Shown here in pieces: positions 47,801-56,035 of a DNA stretch of 64,000 bases. The position numbers were made by a program, and so were the translations under genes. The stretch is taken from positions 56,587,899 to 56,651,898 of the forward strand of contig CP136067.1 of the NCBI GenBank assembly GCA_032622095.1. The letters are read 5' to 3'. Under the pieces are notes generated by a model, which searched no databases, was not told where the DNA came from, and saw only the letters and a list, made by a program, of their open reading frames with translations. Position 1 is the first letter of the stretch, and each line of letters starts with the position of its first letter. The stretch is from Siphonodentalium dalli (lineage: Eukaryota; Mollusca; Scaphopoda; Gadilida; Siphonodentaliidae).

Positions 47801-50184
47801 TACCGATAGTGCATAAACCGTACATCGAACAGAATTTAAGGAGATTTTGGCGTTAACATTTCACAATATTGAACATGATGATGGAAGTCACTTGGATGCC
47901 TAAATTTTCTCAACAGTCTATGTATATGAGGACATGACCTCATTGATAGCAAACACATTAATATATACATGTAGCTCATTCTCTATCTTTTTGGTTGAGT
48001 TATGTGTTTGTGGCGAAAACGGTGAATAATCATTACGCACTTGGAAGTGAAACACATTGCCGCCATTTCAGAGCAAATTATGACGCAGAGACCCGCAGTT
48101 GTTGTGCTAAGATCCAACGAAAACAGTCGAACGTGATATAGGCGGAATAACTCTAAAGTTAAAGAAATTGACAAAACTCAATGCCCCAAACGTCGTCGCT
48201 TTTTGCGAAATGTCCCTATAAAGGTTTCGAAAAACTCACGGACATATTATGACTACGTTTTGGGCACTGGGTCATAAGTTTAGGGTATTACATGTACGTC
48301 ATGCAAACGTTCTAACTGTAAAACGGATTGATTTTCAATGTATTCGGTTGTCACTAACAACGGACATGCACCCAGTCAATTACTATTGTAGTATAATAAA
48401 GCCCAATTGGCCTATTAATAGAAGATTATCGTAAGCGTTGTACTTAAAGACGCATAATCCGATAAAGCGTCCCTCAATTATTATTTATTTGAATTCGGGG
48501 TAAACAATATTTTATTCGAGTCGAGGAACCCACCTATAGAAGTTCAGAGTTATTAGATATCGATTTTTTAAATCTATTATTTTTCGCCTTCGAGACTTAA
48601 AAAAGTAGAAAGTCGACGAGCCCACGGTCTAGGCCCAAATTGCGGACGAAGATGGATAACACTAAAATCAAGAGTTTTGTGTTGCTAATAAGGCCAAATT
48701 TCGTCGAACAACGTTGATAAATAACACGTTTCGGGAAATTTTATACTGTAGTACCGACTTAAGCGGCATTTCTAAAAATGTTGTTCTTGTTGGAGTCTGA
48801 TTATATGGGTACCATCGAATCGAATTGAGTACATTTAATCCGGTTAATCGTGCAAATCTAAAATCATACTGCGTATGAGTATCCATGTATTGCCGTATTG
48901 TGCAATCATAATCGTCGACGTTATTTTTGTGAAAAGATTGTTTTGCTCTGCATGATTTTACGACTACGAATGTTAAACGTAGTCGTAATTCTGTCGGTGA
49001 TTTGCGAAACATCCATAGTGTTACAAATCATTTCAATATAAGACTGACAAAAACTCGTTTCTATCTGCAGATTTTACGAGCAGGTGATGCGTTGCAGCAT
49101 GTCGAGCGCAGAATTATCGGACACCAGTGACTGTCCAAAGAGAACAGTCCTTCTCATCGAATTAATTCCGCGGATCATCAGGGGTGCGCCTGGCGCAAGG
49201 TTCACCCCAAATATGATAAATGAATTCCAGGTGAGCGATTGTCAGAGGATACCCCTCAACACGACTTGGCTAACTCACAGTTGATGCTATCCAGTTTTAC
49301 TTTGTTTAATTTTCTTCAAAATTTTCTTGAATTCTGTGACTCACATTTTTCTCATGAAGGTGGTCTTGTGCTTGGACCGCGTTTCCTATTTCCAGAATTC
49401 CTTGTGCATAGGCATTTTCATATTTCCAAAATAACGCTGACTGTGAACAACGTATATCGACAATGATATAACAACACATATTTAATTGTAATACGATCTT
49501 GCCTAAACCTGCACATAAGACTCGTCCTGATTGGTCAGTAGCCTGTATTCCCATGGATACTTCAACGTCGTTTTGTGGAACAATTTTAGATATTCTGAAT
49601 TGTACCACAAACAATGTGGTACAATCAGTGCAATGATGCCAATGCCTCAAACTTGCAGAACGCTCATAATTCACACCACATCTGAATTGGTTAATATATA
49701 TCGTGCTATATATAAATATATATATAGACCGAAGAAAGAGACATGGATGCCTAATGACTAGCTCCTAATATTGAATTTTATTTAAGATAGAAAACAAATG
49801 TTTCCCAGAGTAGTCAAGGAAAATGGGTCGCCGTTCAATAGTGATGTCATGTTTGACGGTATAGGGGTAATGAACTATACTCGACCTTCACATCAGAATA
49901 GGCAGTCACCAGAGAGGTAGAGGTAAACACTGGACTATTATATAGCAGGCTGCACGTCTGTCACTACAATTTCGTCCAAAACATTACACAATTACATTCT
50001 CTTTTAAATCCAATTATATGTGTTCCAGGAGATGTTCAATGTAAATAGCAAACTGCTACAAACAAGAGGCTTCGCAGAATTCTGGATTCCACAGAGAAAA
50101 GAGAATAATGACACAACAGTCATAAACTATATTTTCAAGGACAATACTACCAGTACCGTATATGAATGGAGTTACGGAACTTAA
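23816..50184 (+). CDS. Predicted secreted cysteine-rich protein, seven exons over 26 kb
   Basis: Gene-level model. Exons: 23816-23870, 24420-24462, 41819-42031, 46799-46917, 47212-47473, 49071-49230, 50029-50184. Phases chain without a stop and total 1008 bases (335 residues plus TAA). The start ATG sits in a strong context (gccATGG). The first 18 residues are a signal peptide (MGVLSVLILTATISVGSQ). The mature part has about 13 cysteines and Asn-glycosylation sites near the end, so it is probably extracellular. I recognise no named domain. The least certain join is the exon 5 acceptor: the one used (ggag|gcac) keeps phase but has a poor pyrimidine tract; a better acceptor at 47252 would need an unseen extra exon. 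Intron 2 is about 17.4 kb, swollen by transposons. A palindromic repeat lies in the 3' region and an AATAAA at 50688. Mature-transcript evidence would settle it. Confidence 0.6.
24069..24372. repeat. Interspersed repeat, first copy (~300 bp)
   Basis: Closely matches 39868-40163 in the same orientation (shared blocks aaaacaactactaaaaac, agggagtcacttcagaaata, tccagtgtcaattttac, atgtgtttgaatatacaaag). It spans the exon 2 upstream flank, so it lies in intron 1. Confidence 0.85.
24420..24462 (+). CDS. Exon 2: short exon
   Basis: Acceptor ttgttcaacag, donor cat|gtaata. Encodes EQETPVDFDRHYDH and ends in phase 2. The donor is weak; reading through would hit TAA one codon later, which argues for splicing here. 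Confidence 0.5.
24950..25295. repeat. Tandem pair of gggccataactc-type repeats
   Basis: Two ~160-bp units (about 24955-25105 and 25117-25270) share agggccgtaactc / agggccataactc, a ttgacctgta phrase and actaaagtta/catccgg. Similar arrays are common in bivalve and gastropod introns. 25300-27370 is intronic with no other supported feature except an ATAA-type microsatellite at 26535-26553. Confidence 0.6.
27478..27553 (-). repeat. tRNA-like SINE head
   Basis: On the minus strand cgtggtccagtgtttagc resembles a Pol III A box and gagttcgcagcc a B box, with about 35 bases between them. The acceptor stem does not pair, so it is not a functional tRNA but probably a tRNA-derived SINE head. Confidence 0.4.
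27603..28005. repeat. Direct repeats flanking the piggyBac-like MITE
   Basis: A phrase running from cgaagcagttgga through gacgcttacgcttagcagg to gggaatcgcgttatt (27612-27669) recurs at 27930-27990 in the same orientation. This suggests a local duplication around the MITE. Confidence 0.6.
27672..27839. mobile_element. piggyBac-like MITE with TTAA target duplication
   Basis: 168 bp between TTAA at 27668-27671 and TTAA at 27840-27843. The ends are cccttgcagtgccaa and ttggcactaaaaggg; the inverted repeats run about 55 bp with few mismatches. CCCT ends and TTAA are hallmarks of the piggyBac superfamily. No transposase. Confidence 0.85.
28845..29125 (+). repeat. Degenerate ~23-bp minisatellite (ccaaaccacc...gtgtcc)
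   Basis: About a dozen loose copies of a unit near ccaaaccacccaacgagtgt with a cc junction. The same unit in reverse complement forms 40375-40715. The long ORF here is a by-product of the repeat. Confidence 0.65.
29706..30150. repeat. 445-bp direct repeat, left copy
   Basis: By eye identical to 33671-34115 except one base (ggtta versus ggcta near 30123). Starts with tctctgtaattatcg, includes a tacccggcgttgccca phrase, and ends agatacagat. The two copies abut the LINE on both sides. Confidence 0.95.
30705..32723 (-). CDS. LINE ORF2, reverse transcriptase part
   Basis: 672 residues. The N-terminal linker (WMTNGMI-type) leads into RT: IANYRPISILP, LFIDLSKAFDTISH, CGVPQGSILAPTIF and the catalytic LSFADDTTIY (an F variant of YADD), then KSKFILMH and the thumb region through LGISIDENLTF and SRLTYGIHIWG. 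It ends in a conserved ~100-residue C-terminal region. It would copy element RNA at a nicked target site. It overlaps the endonuclease frame by four bases: a run of six A (32733-32738 on the minus strand) where seven would keep one frame, so it is either a one-base deletion, an assembly error or, less likely, programmed frameshifting. Otherwise intact. Confidence 0.85.
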   Translation of the reverse strand: MTNGMICSSIKKNKLYAKKLKNPTEYNITEYKEYCKQFNKLKRKSKAEYYAKTLSEHRCNMKRTWVILKKSLKLSTSFSQIPQKLMHNNKEFTTPESIAKELNDYFANIGQTTSDSVPIGNGKTFSSYLCKENPKNMFIFPTDLEEIIKVSESIARKGSTDIDDLSTKLMKNTIHETATVLTHIFNLSFKDGTFPEKMKTAKIVPIHKGDSKENIANYRPISILPVFSKLIEKIIQNRLFSFLSKHNILHNNQFGFRKKHSTIHPLMQLLHYVAEKNDQPTRDSTVGLFIDLSKAFDTISHEILLAKLNHYGIRGIANEWFSSYLRDRRQYVEFLGSKSHFNPITCGVPQGSILAPTIFLLYVNDMPRSTSLKLLSFADDTTIYTSDHKHDRLKKKINEELRNVFIWCCCNRLAINVSKSKFILMHPKNNESKWRKFKVMLNGKALTRVGNNIQETSLKFLGISIDENLTFKYHIDMVHNKLCHTLYLLNKVKRILPKNAQKTLYYALVHSRLTYGIHIWGHASFDSLLKQQKRAIRIFCNASYRAHTEPLFKQEGILNLNDIFRVNAACFMYDWTRNNLPKSFKTCYSYSLAKNTRNANNIRLITPKSSFSASLPKHSSPDIWNSIDKTSRGCKFRATFKKTLSHQIISKYIVDCKNKNCYSCSLQNNPGN
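32720..33670 (-). CDS. LINE endonuclease part, N-terminus truncated
   Basis: The frame stays open upstream of 33436 to the insertion junction at 33670. It contains FLGLNCRSL, ALSEIF, PGYHEL, GRGGVGIFLKDD, MGSVYRPNT, LGDFNLDLL and a SDHFATF motif. This is an APE-type endonuclease that nicks target DNA. The start codon and any ORF1 are missing because the insertion is 5'-truncated. It ends in a frameshift at 32733-32738 just before the RT frame. Confidence 0.8.
   Translation of the reverse strand, partial: ENITSRENTLSFLGLNCRSLTANWDTFVDLLSDIQQSGKYTTAIALSEIFKIKTKFTLPGYHELIYNTRPVDDDGRGGVGIFLKDDLSYRIRTDLSIFIPHVIESLFVEIDTGKNASYIMGSVYRPNTAPLADLDIFITKMTEIVGQISESGKKAYILGDFNLDLLNISSHKKTSNFIDTMFDKGFMPVITKPTRVTEYSATLIDHIYTNNLVSEAHSEIILTDVSDHFATFYAEKRNSIPTNTRPQKTWERIMNRSNLMKFKQILADHDFTSIYNSQSTNEAYDNFINIYTTAFNAAFPLKLSTTPKKYVKKNRG
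33671..34115. repeat. 445-bp direct repeat, right copy
   Basis: See 29706-30150; follows the LINE 5' junction directly. Confidence 0.95.
34172..34280 (+). other. Exon-like segment of unknown origin
   Basis: Bounded by ttgtctcag and cttgtcag|gtgtcagt, open in one frame (AHVYQLHLPDKERYFELFMS). Its phase does not fit the secreted-protein gene. It may be a captured exon, a repeat fragment or chance. Confidence 0.25.
34786..36575. repeat. Degenerate tandem array (~140-160-bp units) ending in (GACA)n
   Basis: Eight or so loose copies of a unit with the phrases cacacgattagattcctcgtatcat, aatttggtggaaatcggcg, tggtgcccct and acttttgacatatttaaacc. Two (gaca)n tracts lie at 35413-35442 and 36544-36570. 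ORFs on both strands here are repeat products. Confidence 0.75.
36817..36930. repeat. Imperfect tandem duplication (aggatttcc...gatcccc)
   Basis: Two or three copies of a ~60-bp unit containing aggatttccccaacgcagggg and atgatccccaac. Confidence 0.6.
37879..39851. mobile_element. Nested inverted-repeat elements (gattcgtcatct family)
   Basis: The outer pair is ggccggattcgtcatctc (37895) and gatgacgaatcgggcc (39690-39705). An inner element of the same family is bounded by gacggattcgtcatct (39263) and agatgacgaatgcgtc (39597). Both have (gg)tttaaacc repeats near the ends. The outer element seems to split a hairpin element whose halves are ggttaccaccaccctgtg (37879) and the stem-loop at 39709-39851 ending catggtggtaataacc. 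No transposase is visible. Confidence 0.6.
39709..39838. repeat. Long hairpin (~130 bp)
   Basis: gtgtttccgagatccgta at the left pairs with tacggatctccgaaacac at the right; further inner blocks (ctctatcgac / gtcgatag) also pair. Confidence 0.75.
39868..40163. repeat. Interspersed repeat, second copy
   Basis: Same orientation as 24069-24372; both copies lie in introns of the same gene, about 15.8 kb apart. Confidence 0.85.
40375..40715 (-). repeat. Degenerate ~23-bp minisatellite, opposite strand
   Basis: Repeats of ggtttgggacactcg / gtgtggtttggg. The reverse complement equals the unit at 28845-29125. Confidence 0.7.
41254..41480 (-). repeat. Probable LINE 3' end remnant
   Basis: Begins with (aattc)-type repeats then ctttattttctcc and ggaactggaggtggacata, which resembles the 3' end of a non-LTR element read on the minus strand. 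No coding part remains. Confidence 0.4.
41819..42031 (+). CDS. Exon 3: cysteine-containing exon
   Basis: Acceptor gattgcgtttcag, donor ctgcag|gtaagaa. Seventy full codons with four cysteines, the last in FQEYC. Starts and ends in phase 2. Confidence 0.7.
42105..42175. repeat. (GTCC)n-type simple repeat
   Basis: Irregular gtccgtccgtgcgtccg tract directly after exon 3, at the start of a repeat array. Confidence 0.8.
42176..42660. repeat. Tandem array of ~180-bp units in intron 3
   Basis: Two clear units (about 42340-42480 and 42510-42650) share ggtttccggatgata, tcatatcaa.atacagg, gttcgaatttgag, gatccaatgatttttc and agttatgggc. 42660-46790 is otherwise intronic, with the MITE-like block at 43650-43965, a G run (45069) and a C run (45196). 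Confidence 0.75.
43650..43965 (-). repeat. Interspersed MITE-like repeat (family of 55195 and 55755)
   Basis: The reverse complement shares blocks with 55755-56035: tataggtcgattat...gtgcg, aagccaactcacga with ttttc and aggtgt, agataatctgctgagaattg, cagcccgttctc. The inner sequence is diverged. Confidence 0.6.
46303..46535. repeat. Palindromes with tcacctca / tgaggtga and catatggg
   Basis: Two related imperfect palindromes (about 46303-46370 and 46470-46533). The second has acatatggga...tgaggtgaa mirrored by ttcacctca...tcccatatgt. Confidence 0.6.
46799..46917 (+). CDS. Exon 4: cysteine-containing exon
   Basis: Acceptor ttatttccatgcag, donor gcca|gtgagtt. Encodes a segment with VRCAELTGCF and a Gly-rich GPGGHGIAG stretch. 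Phase 2 in, phase 1 out. Confidence 0.65.
47212..47473 (+). CDS. Exon 5: boundary uncertain at 5' end
   Basis: The open frame covers FRVIVYNKYEFMCLDG and WNTATIYAC, ends at ccgg|gtaatt in phase 2, and joins exon 6 in phase. The 5' acceptor is either at 47211 (phase-compatible with exon 4, weak tract) or at 47251 (good tract, phase-incompatible with exon 4). Confidence 0.5.
49071..49230 (+). CDS. Exon 6
   Basis: Textbook borders: tttctatctgcag before, ttccag|gtgagc after. 53 full codons including FYEQVMRC and PKRTVLLIELIPRIIRG. Phase 2 in, phase 0 out. Confidence 0.75.
50029..50184 (+). CDS. Exon 7: terminal coding exon
   Basis: Acceptor atatgtgttccag, phase 0, 51 codons then TAA. Contains NNDTT and NTTS, possible N-glycosylation sites, and ends EWSYGT. 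Confidence 0.7.
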   Translation, partial: EMFNVNSKLLQTRGFAEFWIPQRKENNDTTVINYIFKDNTTSTVYEWSYGT

Positions 50185-50230
50185 ACATTTGATGACTGGA
50201 GATTCCTGAATTTTTGCGAAAACCCAGAAT

Positions 50231-50290
50231 GTGCCAATGCATTATCTTATATATGAGGGCGACTTGCATATATACGAGAATGCATTGGCC
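50231..50290. repeat. Palindromic repeat in the 3' region of the host gene
   Basis: gtgccaatgcattatctta is mirrored by tatacgagaatgcattggcc, with small mismatches; a partial further copy follows at 50321-50375. It begins 47 bases after the stop codon. Confidence 0.8.
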
Positions 50291-50687
50291 AAACGATATT
50301 TACCTTGATCTTGTAAGCCAGTTCATTCTCTTATATATGCGCGGCTCCCTATGGAGGACAGATATGCGAGACTCCCTATGGGTGTTTTATTGACTTGTCC
50401 GTCAACTCATATTTTTTAAATATGCAATACAGCTTCGATTCCGAGGAAAAATGGCATTGATGCACAACTTCTTGTTGTATGTGTTCCATGTTAGAATTCC
50501 TAACCTCCCGGGACAAATAGCCAGATGCTCGATCTCGTAGAACATATTATATTCGATATCTGTTTATTGTGCTAAAGGCCCACATCATTTTCGAACTACC
50601 AGATCACATTATATACAATATATTCCATAATATATACCATTTGAAAAAGGAAGCTCCAAAAAATTGTATTATCAACTGATCCGGTCG

Positions 50688-50693
50688 AATAAA
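50688..50693 (+). terminator. Candidate polyadenylation signal
   Basis: AATAAA about 500 bases after the stop codon of the secreted-protein model; it may mark the 3' end. Confidence 0.3.
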
Positions 50694-50725
50694 CTGGAAC
50701 ATATTGTTTTTGTCGAGGTACTGAG

Positions 50726-50983
50726 GTGTGTTCTGTGATTAATTTTGATCCAGACTGTACTATAAAGTATATTATTCTCAATGGAAGGGGAATAACTCTA
50801 TCTCTTAGTTTTAATTATGATGCATTCTGGGCTGACAAAGGGTGGAAGTCTTGGAATGAATCTGAGAATGTGGTGGACACTCCAAGACCACAGCTGTTCC
50901 GTATCATGGTGGAATATATACATGTATATGTTTGGTTCCTCTTCCACTGGTATATAATATGGGATATGTTGTGTATAATGTAA
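50726..50983 (+). CDS. Anonymous ORF downstream of the secreted-protein gene
   Basis: 85 codons. The first ~60 have ordinary protein composition (CSVINFDPDCTIKYIILNGRG, then LSFNYDAFWADKGWKSWNES), after which low-complexity TATA-rich sequence follows. Possibly an exon of another gene or a decayed copy. No family recognised. Confidence 0.25.
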   Translation: MCSVINFDPDCTIKYIILNGRGITLSLSFNYDAFWADKGWKSWNESENVVDTPRPQLFRIMVEYIHVYVWFLFHWYIIWDMLCIM

Positions 50984-50989
50984 TCTGGT

Positions 50990-51500
50990 CATTCGTATAT
51001 TAAGTGGGCCTTTACCTACCACTAACAAAGCGACATGCCTTTGTACATGTATATTTAGACCTAGTATATGTATCTCACTGCAATGCACACATTTCGGTCG
51101 TCTATATATTTATCACATAGTTAGCCCCTAAACCTGGCCTCATATTTTCAGTAAGATACATAATTATGTATTATCGGTACGCGCATGCAGTGACGTAAGA
51201 GCTTAGCGCAATGATGTCGATGCCAATGCCGGAACTTTATTGTTATGTTAATACGAATATAATTATGATATATGGGTTATTTAATGCTGACTGTGAGATA
51301 AACATGGGTGAAAAGGGTGCCGTGTGTGGTTGAACAATTTTGTTAAAACACATTTAAAATGGAACTATAATTTTTCTTGAAGGTGTCTCAGACTACTTCC
51401 TCTTTAGTTGTGATAAGGAAATAAATATTAATGTTTTAAACCCAGCCGTTTCGATATCGTTTTTCCTTGCTAAATGTGATTATGTGATAAGATGGATCTC
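50990..51500. other. Intergenic, nothing recognised
   Basis: AT-rich sequence with no repeat or gene that I can support. Confidence 0.4.
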
Positions 51501-51506
51501 AAATTC

Positions 51507-51658
51507 GTCGCAATTCTATACGAAATTTATTAACCTCCTCCGCAATTCTATACGAAATTTATTAACCTCCTCCGCTAAATTCGATTAGAGCCTCGCCAAA
51601 GCTCGGCTCAAATCGAATTTAGTACACTCGGTTAAAAACTTTCGTATAGAATTGCGAC
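51507..51658. mobile_element. Foldback MITE-like element with internal duplication
   Basis: gtcgcaattctatacgaaa at the left is mirrored by tttcgtatagaattgcgac at the right. The left arm is duplicated in tandem (cgcaattctatacg...cctcctc twice). The centre is itself palindromic (taaattcgatt / aatcgaattta around gcctcgccaaagctcgg). 51660-52865 has no supported gene. Confidence 0.75.
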
Positions 51659-52869
51659 TCAATAGATAGCCTCCATATATGTTTGATTTTTTATACAGAG
51701 TCACATGTATCAATCTGGCTGCAAATTCCATTTGTATTATAGAGTTACTTCTCTTCACATGAGTGTCGATATAGTATCATAGTGGATCAAATGAACAACA
51801 TATTATACCACTGGACGAATAATCTTTTTTCGATTTATAATATGAACATTAGGCAACTGTTTATTAAAGAGCAACGTCCATGACCCTTACGTTTGGATAA
51901 ATGTTAGTGTAAACTGAGTAAAACACTAACCATAAAATCAACATAAGAGTTCGGTTAAGGCCTAGATGTATGTTTTGTCTAAAGTATTCGGCAGATTTCT
52001 ACATGGATTATGGATTTTTAAATGTGTACATGAGACTAAATGGGCTCACAATTTAAGAATCGTCACTCCGTTGGGAGTTTTAAAGCACGTTTTTTGTCAT
52101 ATCTTTCTTTCTGCTCTTCGGTAATTAGCATTTCATCTTGAACGCTAGATAAGATAATATAAGTTTAATTGGCAAAACATCCTTATAAGGACAGTATTCA
52201 AACATAATAACATATAATTGTACAGTGTACATTGAACAATATAATAAATCATATTATTAAAGGCACGTGCGGCCTTTGTTGTCGAAAATATTCATATTTG
52301 TTCAAATCACCGTAAACAGAAAAACATTAAAACGCATACAGTTTCGTCCATATATACCATGACCATCGCGTAAACAGCATGTTATCATAAAGACCTACTA
52401 TATTTTACCTAAACAAGAGCCTGATTGTGTTACAGAAGATAGCACAATGCTACTGGCTAATCACGCACAAATGGCACAAACGCTCTTTATTAATTCCATA
52501 TCAGGAATTCTCCAACAAAGAACGCTCTTTATGTTTACCATCATAATATAAACAAACACCAGAAAAGTAACTTTTTAAGCTTTTGTTTACATAACAATGG
52601 TAATATATGACAATAACATACTGTTTATGCGATAATTCTTATTTGTATACGGACAAAGTCTGTCTACATTTTGATGTTCTTTCTGTTTGTGGCGGTTTTT
52701 GATGGGTGGAAATATTTTCACAGGATACCCACCAACAAGGCCAACCGTATCTTTATATAACCTCAGTAAAGCTGAATGTGCATAGGGTTGTCTCGTCTTC
52801 ATTTATTCATTGATTTATGATACGAAGCTCATTGCGTGCGGAAAATAATCTTCGGATTATATGACAAAT

Positions 52870-53230
52870 TCAAGTGCATGAATTTGAAATATTGTTGGAC
52901 AGGATTTTGATAAGCTGTTCGGTTTGGGTCATGTTTTCAAAGTCTGGGAACTGTGTCTTCATAATATTTATGAGTTCGAGCCTTGGTGTGCGGTAAGTAC
53001 TACATTCTAAAAGAAAGTGATTTTCGTCTTCAATGGCATCATCGGAACAGAATATACACAGTCTTTGTTCCAGTGCCGTCGGCGGTTGAGTGTGTCGTCC
53101 CTTTTCAATAGCCAATTTATGATTACTTATTCGCGGTCGAGCGAATTTTTTTCTATTTTCTATCGATGTTGTGTGAAGAAGTTAAGGTTCTATTTCGTAC
53201 TTAAGTTTGAAAAGTCGGTATGTTCGTAAT
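52870..53230 (-). pseudogene. LINE C-terminal remnant with zinc knuckle
   Basis: The minus-strand frame carries NHKLAIEKGRH and then CIFCSDDAIEDENHFLLEC, the C-x2-C...H-x4-C knuckle near the end of many molluscan LINE ORF2 proteins. The upstream part (about 53230-53115) is homologous in style but contains a stop. No RT domain remains. Confidence 0.7.
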
Positions 53231-53289
53231 TTATTATTTCCCCGTTTTTGAACATTCATCAGTGAGACTCTGTCTGAAATATATATAAC

Positions 53290-53412
53290 CTTTTTGAAGG
53301 TCAAGTCCCTGGAAAAAATGACCCCTAGGTATCAAATTTCGTCAAAATCCGTCTGGCAGTTTTCCCGGCCATAGCTAACACACAGACAATCAAACAGACA
53401 GACAGACAGAAG
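53290..53412. repeat. Short repeat ending in (GACA)n
   Basis: caaatttcgtcaaaatccgt ... acagacagacagacag, a motif style shared with the array at 34786-36575. 53412-54180 shows no gene. Confidence 0.5.
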
Positions 53413-54194
53413 TCCCAAAATATATATTAGATAATCTTCAATAAGATTTCTTTTGAATTGACTCAGAACGGGCCCATGATTTTTGAGGTCTGCAATAATC
53501 CATCCCAGTGATTCTGCCGTTTTAAAGATTGATTTCTTAACCGATGCCACTTGCTGTTCCAACGCAGCACTGCGGAACAGACTACAGTCCGACCGTGACA
53601 TTATCTTAATTACATAAGATGAAAGTCTGCATGCCACGTCAATGAATAGTTGTTGCAAGCAATGATACATATTTGGTCTAAATATTAAAATGAAGCTGAT
53701 TCTTACTTTATGACAATTCTTTGAACCTGTGTGTAGTTTTGAAGCATCGTGAACTTATTGGACAATATGCTATCATTGCTATATTGATGAGAGGCAACTT
53801 AATTGTTCGTGATGAGCTAAGCTATATGTCATGTGACCATAACAAAACTTCAGCTTAACAACATCTTCAACTCCCTGGTTTCGTGTCTAGGTAATGGCGT
53901 CATCATCTGGTGGACATACTTACAATTTCGTCACGTAATTGGGTTATATTTTTTCTTTATTCTTGATGTAAACATATGTTATAATTCCAAATAAATAAAT
54001 AAAGAATATGTAACAATGGTTGGCCAGAAGTTGGTGGAATAACTGGATTTGGCATAAAGCATGCAAACGAAACTGAATTAAAGCCATATCCATTATTGTC
54101 GTGATACCCCAGTCATTTTGGGATTTTAAGTGTATATATTACCCGGTGCGGGTTGATCCGTCACACGGGTCTATTCGGGGGGGGGGTGAGCGGA

Positions 54195-54838
54195 TGTCTA
54201 TGCGCATGGATTTGGAATGTGTATACATGTACATTAATATGTGTCTCGGATATAAATACGTCGTGTTCCTATGCGCATGGATTTGGAATGTGTATACATG
54301 TACATTTATATATGTCTCGGATAGATACGTCGTGTTCCTATACGCATGGATTTGGAATGTGTATACATGTACATTTATATATGTCTCGGATAGATACGTC
54401 GTGTTCCTATTCGCATGGATTTGGAATGTGTATACATGTACATTTATATATGTCTCGGATATAAATACGTCGTGTTCCTATACGCATGGATTTGGAATGT
54501 GTATATATGTACATTTATATATGTCTCGGATATAGATACGTCGTGTTCCTATGCGCATGGGTTTGGAATGTGTATACATGTACATTATATATGTCTCGGA
54601 TATAGTAGACACGTCGTGTTCCCATGCGCATGGATTTGGAATATGTATACATGTACATTTATATATGTCTCTGATATAGATACGTCGTGTTTTTATGCGC
54701 ATGGATTTGGAATGTGTATACATGTACATTTATATATGTCTCGGATAGATACGTCGTGTTCCTATACGCATGGATTTGGAATGTGTATACATGTACATTT
54801 ATATATGTCTCGGATATAGATACGTCGTGTTCCTGTCA
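54195..54838. repeat. Minisatellite, ~70-bp unit, about nine copies
   Basis: Unit begins gcatggatttggaatgtgta, continues tacatgtacatttatata and ends cgtcgtgttccta. Copies are 69-73 bp, highly similar, varying in one or two bases and a ta insertion. Long ORFs on both strands are by-products. Confidence 0.95.
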
Positions 54839-55004
54839 GACCTGCCTGACTATATATATATTATAATTTTTGAATATATATATAGGTAACGGCAACGTGC
54901 ATCAACATGACGATTAGTTAAGTTACATGATACTTTTCGCTAGACCCAGTGAAAAGTTTTGGCCGGAGTTTGGATTATGAATTTTTGGACAGCCATAACA
55001 TTTT

Positions 55005-55200
55005 TCTAACATACTAAGGCTCGCAGATCAATTGAGTAGTGTATTTATAGTATATGAAGTTTGAATATCACAGAAGCAATTCGGTATACTTTTCCGCGTA
55101 TAGGGACATTCGATTAAGAAGTGATTTGGGGTCTCCGATTCACCACATTCACACCTGGTGTCGTCACGAATATGACTTGTTGTGAGGTCGGCGTATACAG
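55005..55200 (-). pseudogene. LINE C-terminal remnant
   Basis: The minus strand reads RCECGESETPNHFLIECP, a knuckle like that of other LINE tails here, then decays. It abuts a MITE-like repeat at 55197. Confidence 0.6.
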
Positions 55201-55365
55201 CCTGTTCTCTTCAAAACCCGCACATTATATGCTTATAATAGAAACTTTGTTTAGGTAGATTATCTGCTTAGAATGTCCATATAATGTGTTGAAAATGAGA
55301 GCAGTTTAGTCACATTATCGACTCATAATGAGCCGACTCTAAGCAGATTATACGACAACAATAAC
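55197..55365. repeat. MITE-like repeat, partial copy
   Basis: cagcctgttctcttcaaaac through cgactcataatg parallels 55755-55880 in the same orientation. Confidence 0.65.
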
Positions 55366-55754
55366 ACAATTTTTTTTTTACGCTGACATATTACGGACTG
55401 CCTGGAACTGATAAGTTAGTAATCAGGCGCTATGCCATCTGTGGGAATGTAACAGTTTACTAACATCGCCGAAATCTCAAAGAAATCGACCTTACCACTC
55501 CATAGATATCGTCGTTTGAACTACGCATAATTGTAAATATTAACATCTCGATTATGGACGCAACAATCAGTTATAAACTAACACAAATGATTTCGCCGTC
55601 GAGAGTCATTGCATTTAATTAATATATAAGAATGACGGTGTGTGCTATAAATTTGGATTAATATTCGTAATAATAACTACTTTGAGCAAGAGTATTCTCC
55701 ATTTCGATTTGACACCCAACCGGAGCGTTTCACACCACTTTAACATGTGTTTTC

Positions 55755-56035
55755 ACCAGCCTGTTCTCTCAAAAACCAACACATTATCTGCTTATATAAG
55801 AGAACTTGTTTTAGTTAGATAATGTGCTGAAAATTAGAGCGTTTTAATCATATTATCGACTGATAATGCAGATTATGCGCGGCCAATGAAAAGCCAACTC
55901 ACGAATTTTCAGGTGTATACGTGCCATAAAACGAAATAACAGGAATGCGTCCATGATCTGCTTATTTCAGAATAAAATAATAACATTATGTACCTGTTTC
56001 ACACTATAGGTCGATTATATATGTGCGTATCTGCA
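55755..56035. repeat. MITE-like repeat, longer copy
   Basis: Shares its first ~125 bp with 55197-55365 and its later part with the complement of 43650-43800. Confidence 0.65.

Noticed and set aside
54101-54819. Repetitive ORFs on both strands
   Set aside because: The 70-bp minisatellite has a unit structure that keeps several frames open.
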